The notes: a model not told the origin generated them from the letters alone. A DNA stretch of 10,868 bases from an uncultured Collinsella sp. (GCA_900764415.1 CAAFOA010000434.1:1-10868); one strand, 5' to 3'; counted from the stretch's first letter, positions 1 through 8,009 are shown. Translations and numbers: made by a program.

Positions 1-329
1 CCCTGGAGGAGCTGTACTCCAACTGCTATGCCTACGTGCTGCCGTCCGACGTTGAGGGCATGCCCATGAGTCTGCTGGAGGCCATGGCATACGGCCGCTG
101 CTGCGTGACGAGCGACATCCCCGAGTGCGCAGACGTCCTCGCGGGCAACGGCGTGACGTTCGAGAAGGGCAGTGCCGATTCCCTGCGGGCCGCGCTGCGA
201 GACCTGCTCGCAAACGCTGGCCGCGCAGGCGCCCTCGGCGGCGCCGCCAAGGCGCACGTCGAGAAAACCTACAACTGGGATTCCGTCGTCGAGCGGACCC
301 TCGAGCTCTACAGGGGGAGTGCCCGATGA
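1..329 (+). CDS. GT4-family glycosyltransferase, C-terminal fragment (5' end outside window)
   Basis: Only the last 108 codons are present; the frame is open from base 3 to the TGA at 327-329. The segment is the nucleotide-sugar-binding C-terminal Rossmann half of a GT-B, GT4 glycosyltransferase. It reads YVLPSDVEGMPMSLLEAMAYG, then VTSDIPE, and contains the E-x7-E pair (codons at 54-56 and 78-80) that in this family contacts the donor nucleotide sugar. The ending, an amphipathic helix followed by YNWDSVVERTLELYRG, is typical of GT4 enzymes that close with a helix returning to the N-terminal domain. It would act at the cytoplasmic face of the membrane, adding a sugar to a lipid-linked repeat unit; donor and linkage cannot be told. 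Its stop overlaps the next start as ATGA, so the two are translationally coupled. Codon use is strongly GC-rich. Confidence 0.9.
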   Translation, partial: LEELYSNCYAYVLPSDVEGMPMSLLEAMAYGRCCVTSDIPECADVLAGNGVTFEKGSADSLRAALRDLLANAGRAGALGGAAKAHVEKTYNWDSVVERTLELYRGSAR

Positions 330-1621
330 AGATTATCCTGGTCAATAAGTTTCATTACCTCAAGGGCGGTTCCGAGACATACTACTTCGGACTCGCTGAG
401 GGCCTGAAGGCCCTTGGGCACGAGGTGCATTTCTTTGCAATGGAGGGTTCGGAGAACGTTCCCTGCGAGGACTCCGACCTCTTTGTGTCCGCAAAAGACT
501 ACAACGGCCCCACGTCACTGCCTCAGAAAGTTTCGGCGGCGACCTCGCTGATTTATTCAAAAGAGGCAAGGGATAAATTCCAGGCCCTCTGCGAGCGCGT
601 TCACCCGGACGTCGTGCACATGAATCTCGTTCATCGGCAGATCACGCTCTCCATCCTGGACGCCCCGTATCTCAAACAGCACAGGGTCCCGGTCCTGTTC
701 ACTTCCCACGATTACATTCTGGTCTGCCCCAATTACGTGATGCTCGATGGCTCGGGTGCTGTGTGCGATGCCTGTCTGGGCGGTCATTTCTCTAATTGCC
801 TAAAGCGTAGATGTGTGAAGGGCTCCACCGCAAAGAGCGGTATGGGCATGCTCGAAGCGGACTATCTTAAGTTGCATAGCTCGTACAGCAAGATCGACTG
901 CATCGTTGCTCCCTCGCAGTTCATGAGGAACAAGCTTCTCGAGGGCGGTTTTCCCACCCAGCAGGTCGTCTATATGCAGAACTTCGCAAAACAAGAGATT
1001 CTAGACAATGCGGCCGACGGTACAGACAGAACCGATCGAGACGATCCTTACCTCCTGTTCTTCGGGCGCCTCTCGAGCGAGAAAGGCGTTGACATACTTG
1101 TCGAAGCGTTCATCAATGCGCTTCCGTCCCTGCCCGGCAACCTAAGACTCGTGATCGCCGGAGAAGGACCCGAGAGGCAAAGCATCGAAGATAGGATCGC
1201 GGCCGCGGGCTCCGAAGCTTCAGGTCGCATCGAGCTGGTCGGCTTTCAGAGCGGAGACGACATGCGGCGCTACACGGAGCGTGCCGCCCTGGCCATTGCG
1301 AGCTCGCGCTGGCGAGAGAACATGCCCTATTCCATCGTCGAGGCATTTGCACTTGGAACCCCGGTCATCGGGACCGACATCGGCGGTATTCCCGAGCTTG
1401 TTGAAGAGGGTCGCACCGGCCTGCTTTGCGGTGCTGGCGACGTCGAATCTCTCGCCCGGGCAATATTGCGCGGCGCGTTGTTAGTCCATGACCGGGATGC
1501 CTACGCGGCGATGCAGGCGAACTGCCGCTCGTACGTTCTCGATCGCTGCTCGCAGGACAAGTACATGAACGATCTTGTGGCTCTCTACCGGGAGCTCATC
1601 GATAGCAAGAAGGGAAACTAA
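326..1621 (+). CDS. GT4-family glycosyltransferase with a five-cysteine insert
   Basis: A 431-residue GT-B fold enzyme predicted to transfer a sugar from a nucleotide donor to the growing polysaccharide repeat unit. The start at 326 fits the protein family (MKIILVNKFHYLKGGSE) and has a purine-rich GGGGGAG site just upstream; the frame extends further upstream but that part is shadow of the previous gene. The N-terminal acceptor domain has the glycine-rich GGSETYYFGLAEGL. The C-terminal donor domain carries FGRLSSEKGVDILVEAF, GEGPE and the E-x7-E pair at E331 and E339, followed by GTPVIGTDIGGIPE. Between the halves, about residues 134-163, sit five cysteines (134, 147, 150, 158, 163) in a CPNY...CDAC...C...C pattern. 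This insert recurs in a subgroup of GT4 enzymes and may bind a metal; that is inference. ATGA overlap with the gene before; five bases to the radical SAM gene after. Confidence 0.92.
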   Translation: MKIILVNKFHYLKGGSETYYFGLAEGLKALGHEVHFFAMEGSENVPCEDSDLFVSAKDYNGPTSLPQKVSAATSLIYSKEARDKFQALCERVHPDVVHMNLVHRQITLSILDAPYLKQHRVPVLFTSHDYILVCPNYVMLDGSGAVCDACLGGHFSNCLKRRCVKGSTAKSGMGMLEADYLKLHSSYSKIDCIVAPSQFMRNKLLEGGFPTQQVVYMQNFAKQEILDNAADGTDRTDRDDPYLLFFGRLSSEKGVDILVEAFINALPSLPGNLRLVIAGEGPERQSIEDRIAAAGSEASGRIELVGFQSGDDMRRYTERAALAIASSRWRENMPYSIVEAFALGTPVIGTDIGGIPELVEEGRTGLLCGAGDVESLARAILRGALLVHDRDAYAAMQANCRSYVLDRCSQDKYMNDLVALYRELIDSKKGN

Positions 1622-1626
1622 TCCAC

Positions 1627-2772
1627 ATGGCCGAAAAGAAACTCAACGGTACCGTCATCGTAACCTACCGCTGCAACGCGCGCTGCACCATGTGCAACCG
1701 CTACAAGGCTCCGAGCCGCCCGGAGGAGGAACTCTCCATCGAGACCATCAAGAAGCTCCCCAAGATGTACTTCACCAACATCACCGGCGGCGAGCCCTTC
1801 ATCCGCCAGGACCTCAAGGACATCGTGCGCGAGCTCTACAAGAAGTCCGACCGCATTGTCATCTCCACGAACGGATTCTTCACCGACCGCATCATCGACC
1901 TGTGCGAGGAGTTCCCCAACGTCGGCATCCGCATCTCCATCGAGGGCCTACAGCAGACCAACGACAAGATCCGCGGTCTGGAGAACGGCTACAACCGCGG
2001 CTACGCCACGCTCAAGAAGCTCGTCGAGCTCAAGCACCCCGACGTGGGCTTCGGCATGACGGTGCAGGACCTCAACGCGCCCGACCTGGTGCCCCTCTAC
2101 AAGATCTCCGACGAGTTGGGCATGGAGTTCGCCACGGCGTCGCTCCACAACAGCTTTTACTTCGTCGAAGCTAAGAACATCATCCACGACCGCCCCATGG
2201 TGGCCAAGAACTTCGAGGACCTGGTCAACGAGCTGCTCAGGTCCAACAGCCCCAAGAAGTGGTTCCGCGCCTACTTCAACCACGGCCTCATCAACTACAT
2301 CTACGGCCAGCCGCGCCTGCTGCCCTGCGACATGGCGTTCGACACCTTCTTCATCGACCCCTACGGCGACGTCATGCCCTGCAACGGCACCAAGGACAAG
2401 GAGGTCATGGGCAACCTCAACGAGGAGTCCTGGGACGAGCTGTGGAACTCCGATCAGGCCGAGAAGGTTCGCACGAAGGTCCGTCACTGCGACCGCAACT
2501 GCTGGATGATCGGCTCGGTGAGCCCGGCCATGCACAAGTACATCTGGAAGCCTGGCTGGTGGGTGCTCAAGCACAAGGTGAAGGCGCTGTTCACCAAGAA
2601 GCCCTACGACATGCACGAGCTCAAGGTCGTGCGCGACTACGAGGAGGGTCGCGTGACCAAGGAGCAGCTCGACGCCTGTTCCACCTGCGATATGTGCGCC
2701 AAGATCAACGACGGCCTGTCCGAGGCATCGAAGGCCGATGCTCACGTGTACGAGACGCATGAGGCGCTTTAA
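1627..2772 (+). CDS. Radical SAM protein with SPASM/twitch-like domain and extra C-terminal CxxCxxC
   Basis: A 381-residue radical S-adenosylmethionine enzyme. The CxxxCxxC motif that holds the SAM-cleaving 4Fe-4S cluster is at C16, C20 and C23, the SAM-binding GGEP motif is at 54-57, and a beta-strand STNG follows. The C-terminal half has C234-x12-G-x4-C252 and C288-x3-C292, matching the SPASM/twitch pattern for an auxiliary Fe-S cluster. A further C351-x2-C354-x2-C357 lies in a tail beyond the normal domain. Such enzymes make 5'-deoxyadenosyl radicals; relatives mature peptides or oxidise sugars and alcohols (BtrN, anSME). Here the glycosyltransferase neighbours suggest a glycan-related substrate, but nothing in the sequence fixes it, and no small precursor-peptide gene is visible beside it. 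The codon use is very strongly C/G-ending with AAG for Lys, unlike the next genes, as in a well-expressed resident gene. A ribosome site AGAAGGGA lies upstream, overlapping the end of the previous gene. Confidence 0.9.
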   Translation: MAEKKLNGTVIVTYRCNARCTMCNRYKAPSRPEEELSIETIKKLPKMYFTNITGGEPFIRQDLKDIVRELYKKSDRIVISTNGFFTDRIIDLCEEFPNVGIRISIEGLQQTNDKIRGLENGYNRGYATLKKLVELKHPDVGFGMTVQDLNAPDLVPLYKISDELGMEFATASLHNSFYFVEAKNIIHDRPMVAKNFEDLVNELLRSNSPKKWFRAYFNHGLINYIYGQPRLLPCDMAFDTFFIDPYGDVMPCNGTKDKEVMGNLNEESWDELWNSDQAEKVRTKVRHCDRNCWMIGSVSPAMHKYIWKPGWWVLKHKVKALFTKKPYDMHELKVVRDYEEGRVTKEQLDACSTCDMCAKINDGLSEASKADAHVYETHEAL

Positions 2773-2776
2773 ATAG

Positions 2777-3847
2777 ATGAAAATCCTGTATCTCACAAAT
2801 ATACACAACCCGTATCGGGATGAGTTCTTTGAGCAGCTTGGCAGCAAATGCGATTTGACTGTGCTGTTTGAGGAGCGCAGCGATCCAACACGAGACGCCA
2901 GTTGGTTTGAAGGCGTTTGTGCGAAAAACTATTCCGAGGTGTTTCTTCCTGATAGAGATAATCGCATATTCTCCCGCTCGATGCTTGATCAGATCGCGCA
3001 AGGCTGGTCGCTTGTGCTCGTCGGTTGCTATAACAGCCTTAGGCAAATGGCTGCTATCGAGTATATGAAGCGTCGCAAGATACCCTATGTAATAAATTCT
3101 GACGGACTCGTATTCAACAATGGAAATGCCGTTAAGCGCGCCATTCGGCGACATGTTCTTGTGGGCGCGGATTCCTATTTAATCGCCGGGGAAACCTGCG
3201 TTCCAAGCTTGGCGCGCTTAGCTGGTCAGGCATCTAAAATCGTGCCCTATCCATTGACTTCACTGACGTCGCGTCGCGTTAATGAGCTTGCTGCCTACGA
3301 CTGCAAGCGCGATCCCCAAACCGTGCTTGTTGTTGGCCAATTCGCTGATTATAAGGGTCTTGATGTTGCTCTTGACGCCGCGAAGGAGCTTGACCAGTGC
3401 CTGCACTTTCGTTTTGTGGGCACTGGGGGGAGGTCCGAGGAGTTTATGTTGCTTGTCGAACGCAGCGGGCTCGACAACATTGAAGTGATTCCCTTTTTGA
3501 ATCAGGACCAGCTAATTAAGGAATATCAAACCGCTGGGCTATTTGTTCTTCCGAGTCGACAAGAGTGTTGGGGTCTTGTGGTTAATGAGGCGGCCGCATG
3601 TGGATGCCCAATTGTCAGTACTTGGGGCTCAGGCGCCGCAGTGGAGTTTGTGTCGCATATCTACCCTAAGTTTCTTGCTGAGCCGGATAGCTGTGAATCT
3701 CTCGCGTCTGCTATTAGCGCATTCTTTAGGCTTCCCGACAGCGAGAAAAATGACTACTCGCTGTTCCTTAAAGAAAAATCATTACAGTACACGATCGAAG
3801 AAATGGTAGAAGCGCACTTAGATTTATTTGCGGAGATAGCTTCATGA
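2777..3847 (+). CDS. GT4-family glycosyltransferase
   Basis: A 356-residue GT-B glycosyltransferase. The N-terminus (MKILYLTNIHNPYRDEFFEQL) has the first Rossmann strand and a helix. The C-terminal donor domain shows VVGQFADYKGLDVALDAA, then FVGTGG and the E-x7-E pair at E263 and E271 (ECWGLVVNE), followed by CGCPIVSTWGSGA, the usual loop over the nucleotide. The LFVLPSRQE stretch before the motif is standard for the family. It is predicted to add a sugar to the lipid-linked repeat unit in the cytoplasm; the donor is unknown. It starts four bases after the radical SAM stop with only a weak GAGG about 12 bases upstream, so translation may depend on coupling. Its end overlaps the GT2 gene start as ATGA. 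Base composition drops clearly compared with the radical SAM gene, with many A/T-ending codons, which suggests a different origin. Confidence 0.9.
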   Translation: MKILYLTNIHNPYRDEFFEQLGSKCDLTVLFEERSDPTRDASWFEGVCAKNYSEVFLPDRDNRIFSRSMLDQIAQGWSLVLVGCYNSLRQMAAIEYMKRRKIPYVINSDGLVFNNGNAVKRAIRRHVLVGADSYLIAGETCVPSLARLAGQASKIVPYPLTSLTSRRVNELAAYDCKRDPQTVLVVGQFADYKGLDVALDAAKELDQCLHFRFVGTGGRSEEFMLLVERSGLDNIEVIPFLNQDQLIKEYQTAGLFVLPSRQECWGLVVNEAAACGCPIVSTWGSGAAVEFVSHIYPKFLAEPDSCESLASAISAFFRLPDSEKNDYSLFLKEKSLQYTIEEMVEAHLDLFAEIAS

Positions 3848-4887
3848 GAAGTCAGACGCCTAAATTCAGCATAGTCGTCCCAATGTATAACGTTGAACGT
3901 TTTCTTCCAAAATGCCTCGATAGCCTTTGCAGCCAAACGCTCAAGGATATCGAGATAATTATGGTGGATGACGGCTCTCCCGATCGTTGCGGTGAAATTG
4001 CCGAGGCATACGCTTTGAAAGACAGCCGCATCCAGGTCGTTCATCGGGTTAACGGTGGTCTTGGCCCTGCTCGAAATAGCGGTATGGAGATTGCTCGCGG
4101 GGAGTACATTGGCTTTGTCGACTCAGATGATTGGGTTGACCCGAATATGTTCGAGCGTCTTTATGCAGCAGCTTCAGATTATCAGGCTGATATAGTCTTT
4201 ACTGGGTTGAGAACCGTGCGCCATGGTGAGGTTGTTTCTGTTAGGGAGCATCCCTTTGCTGGTAAAACTCTTCAAGGTGGCGACGATATTCTTACTTTGC
4301 GGGCGTCTTTCTACGGCGCGGCACCTATGAGGGTTCTTGATGATCCTGTTCCAATTTCCGTCTGGGTTGCCGGCTATCGGAGAGATTTCATAGAGAAGCA
4401 TCATCTAAGGTTCCTCGATATTCGCAGCGAAGACAAGTTCTTTAATACCTACGCATGTCGTGTGGCGAAAACGGTTACGTGTATTGATGGCGCCCCGTAT
4501 TGCTATCGGAAAGATGACCAATCCTCGATTACGAAGACATTCAAGCGTGGGACGATCGATTCCTTCTGCACGCTATTTCGCGCTCTGGAACAAATGGCCG
4601 ATGAAGAGTCACCAGCCGTTTGGTACGAATGCCATCTTCGTGAGCAGCGTTGCATTGTCGATTACTGTCGTTCGCTAATTGGGATGATTGAATTTTCCTC
4701 GGAGGACAATACTGTCAAAAACACTTATATCGATAAAGTCATGAGAAACCCTGTCCTTCGTCGCGCGTGTTCCGGGTATCCGTGGTGGAAACTCCCTTTT
4801 ACGCAAAGCGTTTTCTATTTAGTCCTTAAGTTCCGTTCTGTTCGGCTTGCAAGATTTTTAATGCAAATTAAGGGAGAGCGGATATAG
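3844..4887 (+). CDS. GT2-family glycosyltransferase
   Basis: A 347-residue GT-A fold, family 2 glycosyltransferase. The N-terminus KFSIVVPMYNVERFLPKCL is the classic first strand and helix; D42-D43-G44 binds the nucleotide, and D93-S-D95-D96 (FVDSDDWVDP) is the metal-binding DxD region. GGLGPARNSGMEIARGEYIG links the two, as in WcaA/SpsA-like enzymes. A later SEDKFF stretch is the usual acidic catalytic-base region. No strong transmembrane segment is seen, so it probably associates with the membrane peripherally while extending the repeat unit. It is of ordinary length for the family. Its start overlaps the stop of the preceding GT4 gene (ATGA), which decides the start, and it ends before the only sizeable gap in the locus. 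Codon use is A/T-richer than in the genes at both ends of the window. Confidence 0.92.
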   Translation: MRSQTPKFSIVVPMYNVERFLPKCLDSLCSQTLKDIEIIMVDDGSPDRCGEIAEAYALKDSRIQVVHRVNGGLGPARNSGMEIARGEYIGFVDSDDWVDPNMFERLYAAASDYQADIVFTGLRTVRHGEVVSVREHPFAGKTLQGGDDILTLRASFYGAAPMRVLDDPVPISVWVAGYRRDFIEKHHLRFLDIRSEDKFFNTYACRVAKTVTCIDGAPYCYRKDDQSSITKTFKRGTIDSFCTLFRALEQMADEESPAVWYECHLREQRCIVDYCRSLIGMIEFSSEDNTVKNTYIDKVMRNPVLRRACSGYPWWKLPFTQSVFYLVLKFRSVRLARFLMQIKGERI

Positions 4888-4975
4888 ATGGCTCCTATCG
4901 ATTTTTCGCATTTAGTTATCTGGTGATACTCCCAGTTAATTAATTTGCCTTGTTGCACAGAGAAGTAGGTCACCT
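4888..4975. other. 88-base AT-rich intergenic gap, possible internal junction
   Basis: This is the only spacer longer than 16 bases in the locus. It is AT-rich and contains the perfect 8-base palindrome TTAATTAA at 4936-4943. Directly after the GT2 stop an ATG opens a 12-codon reading frame (4888-4926) ending in TGA, too short to call as a gene. I see no stable hairpin with a T-run that would make a terminator, and no convincing -35/-10 pair, though a weak promoter cannot be excluded by eye. The gap may be a scar where a gene was gained or lost. Confidence 0.5.
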
Positions 4976-5725
4976 TTGTTTAAAAGCTTTTTCAAAAAAC
5001 TTGTTTATGGTCACAAGGCCACATCAGATTCGTTTGTCCGTTACCTCAGATCGCTTGGCATGGTCATCGGCGACGAGGTTCATTTCTATGCACCCATGAA
5101 GTGCATCGTCGACACTCAGCACCCGTGGATGGTTGAAATCGGCAATAACGTTCACATAACCGAAGGCGTTACATTGTTGACGCACGGCTACGACTGGGCG
5201 GTGCTTAAAGGCAAATACGGTGACGTACTTGGCTCTGCTGGCCACATATTTATCGGCAATAACGTCTTTATTGGAATGAACGCAACCGTGTTAAAAGGCG
5301 TTCGCATCGGTAACGATGTCGTTATCGGGGCGAACTCCGTCATCTGCAAAGATATTCCTGATGGCTGCGTTGCCGCGGGAAATCCCGCTCGCGTTATTTG
5401 CACTATTGATGAATACCTGGAAAAGCGACGTGCTGCACAGCTTGGTGAGGCTGCCGAACTATACAGATGTTGGCGCCGCAACTCCTCGGAGGGGAAAGCG
5501 GGGAACAAGCCTCCTCTGGAGCTATTTCGCGAGTTTTTCTTTCTTTTCGAGAATCGTGGTGAGGCTCACTTTTCCTGCGAAGAATACTCGTATGTAATGG
5601 ACCTTTGCGGGTGCAGGGCTCTTAGTCAGAACGCATTCCTTTCCAGCGCTCAGCGTTTCGACGGCTACGATGACTTCATCGCATTTCTTGATTCCGAAAT
5701 AAGCCAAAAGAAGGAGGTCGGCTAA
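4976..5725 (+). CDS. Acyltransferase with hexapeptide-repeat left-handed beta-helix (LbH, maltose O-acetyltransferase-like)
   Basis: A 249-residue enzyme predicted to O-acylate (usually O-acetylate, from acetyl-CoA) a sugar of the repeat unit. Imperfect hexapeptide repeats run over about residues 50-130 (VEIGNNVHITEGVTL, IFIGNNVFIGMNATVLKGV, IGNDVVIGANSVI), ending with CVAAGNPARVI (NPARVI at 136-141), the standard end of the beta-helix. H70 in LLTHGYDW lies where the catalytic histidine is expected; this is inference. The last 100 residues or so form a helical tail with PLELFREFFFLFENRGE, also seen in some polysaccharide-locus acyltransferases. The start is TTG at 4976, leading straight into FKSFFKKLVYG, with AGTAGG about six bases upstream; the next in-frame ATG is at 5060, within the domain, and would lose the N-terminal helix. 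The Wzy-like gene follows after two bases. Confidence 0.88.
   Translation: MFKSFFKKLVYGHKATSDSFVRYLRSLGMVIGDEVHFYAPMKCIVDTQHPWMVEIGNNVHITEGVTLLTHGYDWAVLKGKYGDVLGSAGHIFIGNNVFIGMNATVLKGVRIGNDVVIGANSVICKDIPDGCVAAGNPARVICTIDEYLEKRRAAQLGEAAELYRCWRRNSSEGKAGNKPPLELFREFFFLFENRGEAHFSCEEYSYVMDLCGCRALSQNAFLSSAQRFDGYDDFIAFLDSEISQKKEVG
5711..5717 (+). promoter_or_regulatory. Strong ribosome binding site of the Wzy-like gene
   Basis: AAGGAGG lies inside the last codons of the acyltransferase gene, ten bases before the ATG at 5728. It is among the best Shine-Dalgarno matches in the window and supports that start. Confidence 0.75.
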
Positions 5726-5727
5726 TA

Positions 5728-7020
5728 ATGCAGAATACCCTTACAGAGAGTTCGCGATTTGCCGACTTGCCTCTATTCTCCGGCAAAACTTTTACCTTAT
5801 TCGTGCTCTTTTTCACCGTGGTGATGGAGGCCCTTATCTCCGAGCTTGGCTTTCCTCCGACGATACGGTATATAAACGATTTTCTGATACTGATTTTGTT
5901 GTTGACGATCCTTGTGGATCCTGCGCATTTATGCGCCAAGGTCGGTGGGCCCGTTATCTGCGTTACCCTGCTTCTTCTCCTTACGTTTTCCGTAAGTTCG
6001 ATTATTAATGGCGTTAAACCGCTCCTTTATTTATGGGCGTTCAGAAATACGTTTCGCGGTTTTATCTTTTTTTTCGCTTGTGTCAGGTACCTCAAAAAAG
6101 ATGATCTTCCGGGAATCATGGATGCGCTATTGGCGCTTCAAATCATCAGTTTTTTCTTGGCTCTTTATCAACATTTTATTCTGGGTCTCAACATGGACCA
6201 TACCGGGGGTATTTTTGGGCATGGAAACGGTGCGGGTGTAAATCCGTTCAACGCCCTTCTCTTTGCCTATTATCTCAATGCGTACCTATCTGGCAATCAG
6301 AGCTTGAGGAAGCTTGCTGTTGCGCTCATCACTTCCCTCGTCATCGCTGCCGTGGCGGAAGAAAAAATAACCTTTGTGCTTTTTATCGTCATTGCATTGG
6401 TAAGCCTTTTGTTTACGAGGGCCAGTGGCAAACTGCTCGTGGCCCTCTCGATCTCCCTGGTTGCATTGGCTGCCGGGCTGAATGTTCTGCGGACTCTGTA
6501 CCCGTCGATGTTCGAGATTCTCACGTCCTTCGACGCCATGAATCAATATCTGACCGTTACCTATGATACGGGGTATGTCTTGCCAAGAATCGGCTCTTTC
6601 TCGGTTATCAAGAACATGTTCTTCGGTGACAGTCTTCTTAGGATTTTATTTGGTGTTGGGTTTGGCAATGGGGAAACTTCTAGCTTCGCGTTCCTCGTCG
6701 GGCCGTATTATGCGCTCTATGGATTTTTGAATTACCGTTGGTTCTCACACCAGTGGATATTTCTCGAGTGCGGCTATCTTGGTTTCTATTGTTATCTCGC
6801 GTTCTTCATCGTTGTGCTCCTGACGCTTTTGGCAAGGCGGCGTGCTGCTGGAAAGGACGAGCTCCCGTACTTGACATGCAGTGCAGCCCTTGTCGTCTGC
6901 GTCGTCATTTCGATTTGGTACAACGCGACCTTAAAAGTCGACATGTGCTACCTATCTTTTTTTTCAATTGCCATCGGTTTCGTTGCGATGCGTGCACGGG
7001 GGAAGGGGGAAACCCGATGA
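5728..7020 (+). CDS. Wzy-like O-antigen/capsule polymerase (multi-pass membrane protein)
   Basis: A 430-residue integral membrane protein, predicted to be the polymerase that joins lipid-linked repeat units on the outer face of the cytoplasmic membrane. About 10-12 hydrophobic segments are visible, among them residues near 24-44, 50-68, 73-93, 127-150, a pair around 186-226 (including VIAAVAEEKITFVLFIVIA), 233-252 and three near the C-terminus. A long polar loop between about residues 255 and 335, containing LPRIGSFSV and FGVGFGNGETSSF, fits the large extracytoplasmic loop of Wzy/WaaL-like proteins. These proteins have low sequence conservation, so the call rests on topology, length and position in a glycosyltransferase locus; a flippase is less likely given the loop and the absence of the Wzx repeat pattern. 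Start supported by a strong ribosome site. The stop overlaps the next start as ATGA. Confidence 0.8.
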   Translation: MQNTLTESSRFADLPLFSGKTFTLFVLFFTVVMEALISELGFPPTIRYINDFLILILLLTILVDPAHLCAKVGGPVICVTLLLLLTFSVSSIINGVKPLLYLWAFRNTFRGFIFFFACVRYLKKDDLPGIMDALLALQIISFFLALYQHFILGLNMDHTGGIFGHGNGAGVNPFNALLFAYYLNAYLSGNQSLRKLAVALITSLVIAAVAEEKITFVLFIVIALVSLLFTRASGKLLVALSISLVALAAGLNVLRTLYPSMFEILTSFDAMNQYLTVTYDTGYVLPRIGSFSVIKNMFFGDSLLRILFGVGFGNGETSSFAFLVGPYYALYGFLNYRWFSHQWIFLECGYLGFYCYLAFFIVVLLTLLARRRAAGKDELPYLTCSAALVVCVVISIWYNATLKVDMCYLSFFSIAIGFVAMRARGKGETR

Positions 7021-8009
7021 AGCGCTGTGCCTTTATTCTTCCGTGGTTCGGACCGCTCAGGAATTATTTCGATATCTTCCTTAGTTCCTGCTCCATCAAC
7101 GATGAATATGACTGGATTATCGTCACTGATCATGTGCCGGAGCAGGCCCCAGATAATGTCAGAATACTCCCAATGACGTTTGAGGAATTCCAGCGCGCTG
7201 CCCAGAGTAAATTCGAATTCCGAATTGCGCTCGACAGACCATATAAAATCTGCGACTTTAAGCCTGCTCTTGGCTATATTTTTGAAGAAGTGCTTAGCGG
7301 CTACGAGTACTGGGGCCACTGCGACTGTGACCTCGTTTTCGGCCGCCTCGCGCCGATTTTGGAGCCTTTGTTCGATGAAGGCTATGAGAAGATCTTCTCG
7401 GCTGGGCATCTTACGATTTACCGGAACGATTCGCTGAACAACCGCAGGTTCATGCGGGTCGACAAAGACGGCGTTGATATGCACCGGATTGCCCTGTCTA
7501 ATCCGGGTGTCTTCGCCTTCGATGAATCGATCTGGGCTCGTAATATCCATACGCTGTTCATGGAGCAGGGCACCGCTATGTACGAAGCCGACCGCTCGTT
7601 CAATGTTTCAACCAGCTATTATGGTCTTCGGCGAACAATGTATGATCCCTCCTCTCGTGGCTGGGTGATGGAAAAAGAACATCCTCAGGCACTGTGGCTC
7701 GACGCTTCCGGCGTATGCGCCCTTTACCGTACCGGTGGTTCGCTGGAGGTGCGTCGATATGCCTACGTCCATTTGCAGGGCAGGAAGATGGGCGTACCCG
7801 ATCATCGCGATTGTGATCAATGCCTGCAGATCGCTCCGAACCAGTTCATTCCTATGCCTGCTCCCCGTGCCGGGGACGAGCTACCCGAGGGGCTGCGAAC
7901 ACACTTCATCTCTCTGAAAGCCATGCGCTTGGCGGCGCGAAGGGTAAAGCATGCTCTTCATAAGGAGCCTGAGCCTTCAGCATACGATCCGTATCTTCCG
8001 TTTTTGTAA
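7017..8009 (+). CDS. DUF6625-family protein, putative glycosyltransferase with DxD motif
   Basis: A 330-residue soluble protein. The opening MKRCAFILPWFGPLRNYFDIF, then DWIIVTDH, DRPYKICDFKPALGYIFEE and GYEYWGHCDCDLVFGRL, match my recollection of the DUF6625 family found in capsule and exopolysaccharide loci. D103-C-D105 in the last segment resembles the metal- and nucleotide-binding DxD of GT-A glycosyltransferases, and the following SAGHLTIYRND fits a substrate-binding strand. A sugar-transfer role is therefore likely but not proven; I know of no established reaction for the family. The start at 7017 is set by the ATGA overlap with the Wzy-like gene, a good GGAAGGGGG site upstream, and the fit of the N-terminal strand; the open frame reaches further back only inside the preceding gene. 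Sixteen bases separate it from the GT32 gene. Confidence 0.8.
   Translation: MKRCAFILPWFGPLRNYFDIFLSSCSINDEYDWIIVTDHVPEQAPDNVRILPMTFEEFQRAAQSKFEFRIALDRPYKICDFKPALGYIFEEVLSGYEYWGHCDCDLVFGRLAPILEPLFDEGYEKIFSAGHLTIYRNDSLNNRRFMRVDKDGVDMHRIALSNPGVFAFDESIWARNIHTLFMEQGTAMYEADRSFNVSTSYYGLRRTMYDPSSRGWVMEKEHPQALWLDASGVCALYRTGGSLEVRRYAYVHLQGRKMGVPDHRDCDQCLQIAPNQFIPMPAPRAGDELPEGLRTHFISLKAMRLAARRVKHALHKEPEPSAYDPYLPFL

Noticed and set aside
1575..2174. Plus-strand frame of about 199 codons overlapping the radical SAM gene
   Set aside because: Out-of-frame shadow rich in Arg, His and Pro, with no recognisable motif; the overlapping frame has the full radical SAM signature.
1948..2847. Long minus-strand open frame of about 299 codons opposite the radical SAM gene
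   Set aside because: It mirrors the strongly C/G-biased codons of the real gene, has a low-complexity Val/Leu/His/Gly-rich translation, and shows no domain motif or ribosome site.
4936..4943. TTAATTAA palindrome as a possible operator
   Set aside because: An 8-base palindrome in AT-rich sequence is expected by chance, and no second copy or promoter was found beside it.
6948..7550. Minus-strand frame of about 200 codons opposite the DUF6625 gene
   Set aside because: No family motif or ribosome site, and it lies wholly over coding sequence with conserved motifs on the plus strand.
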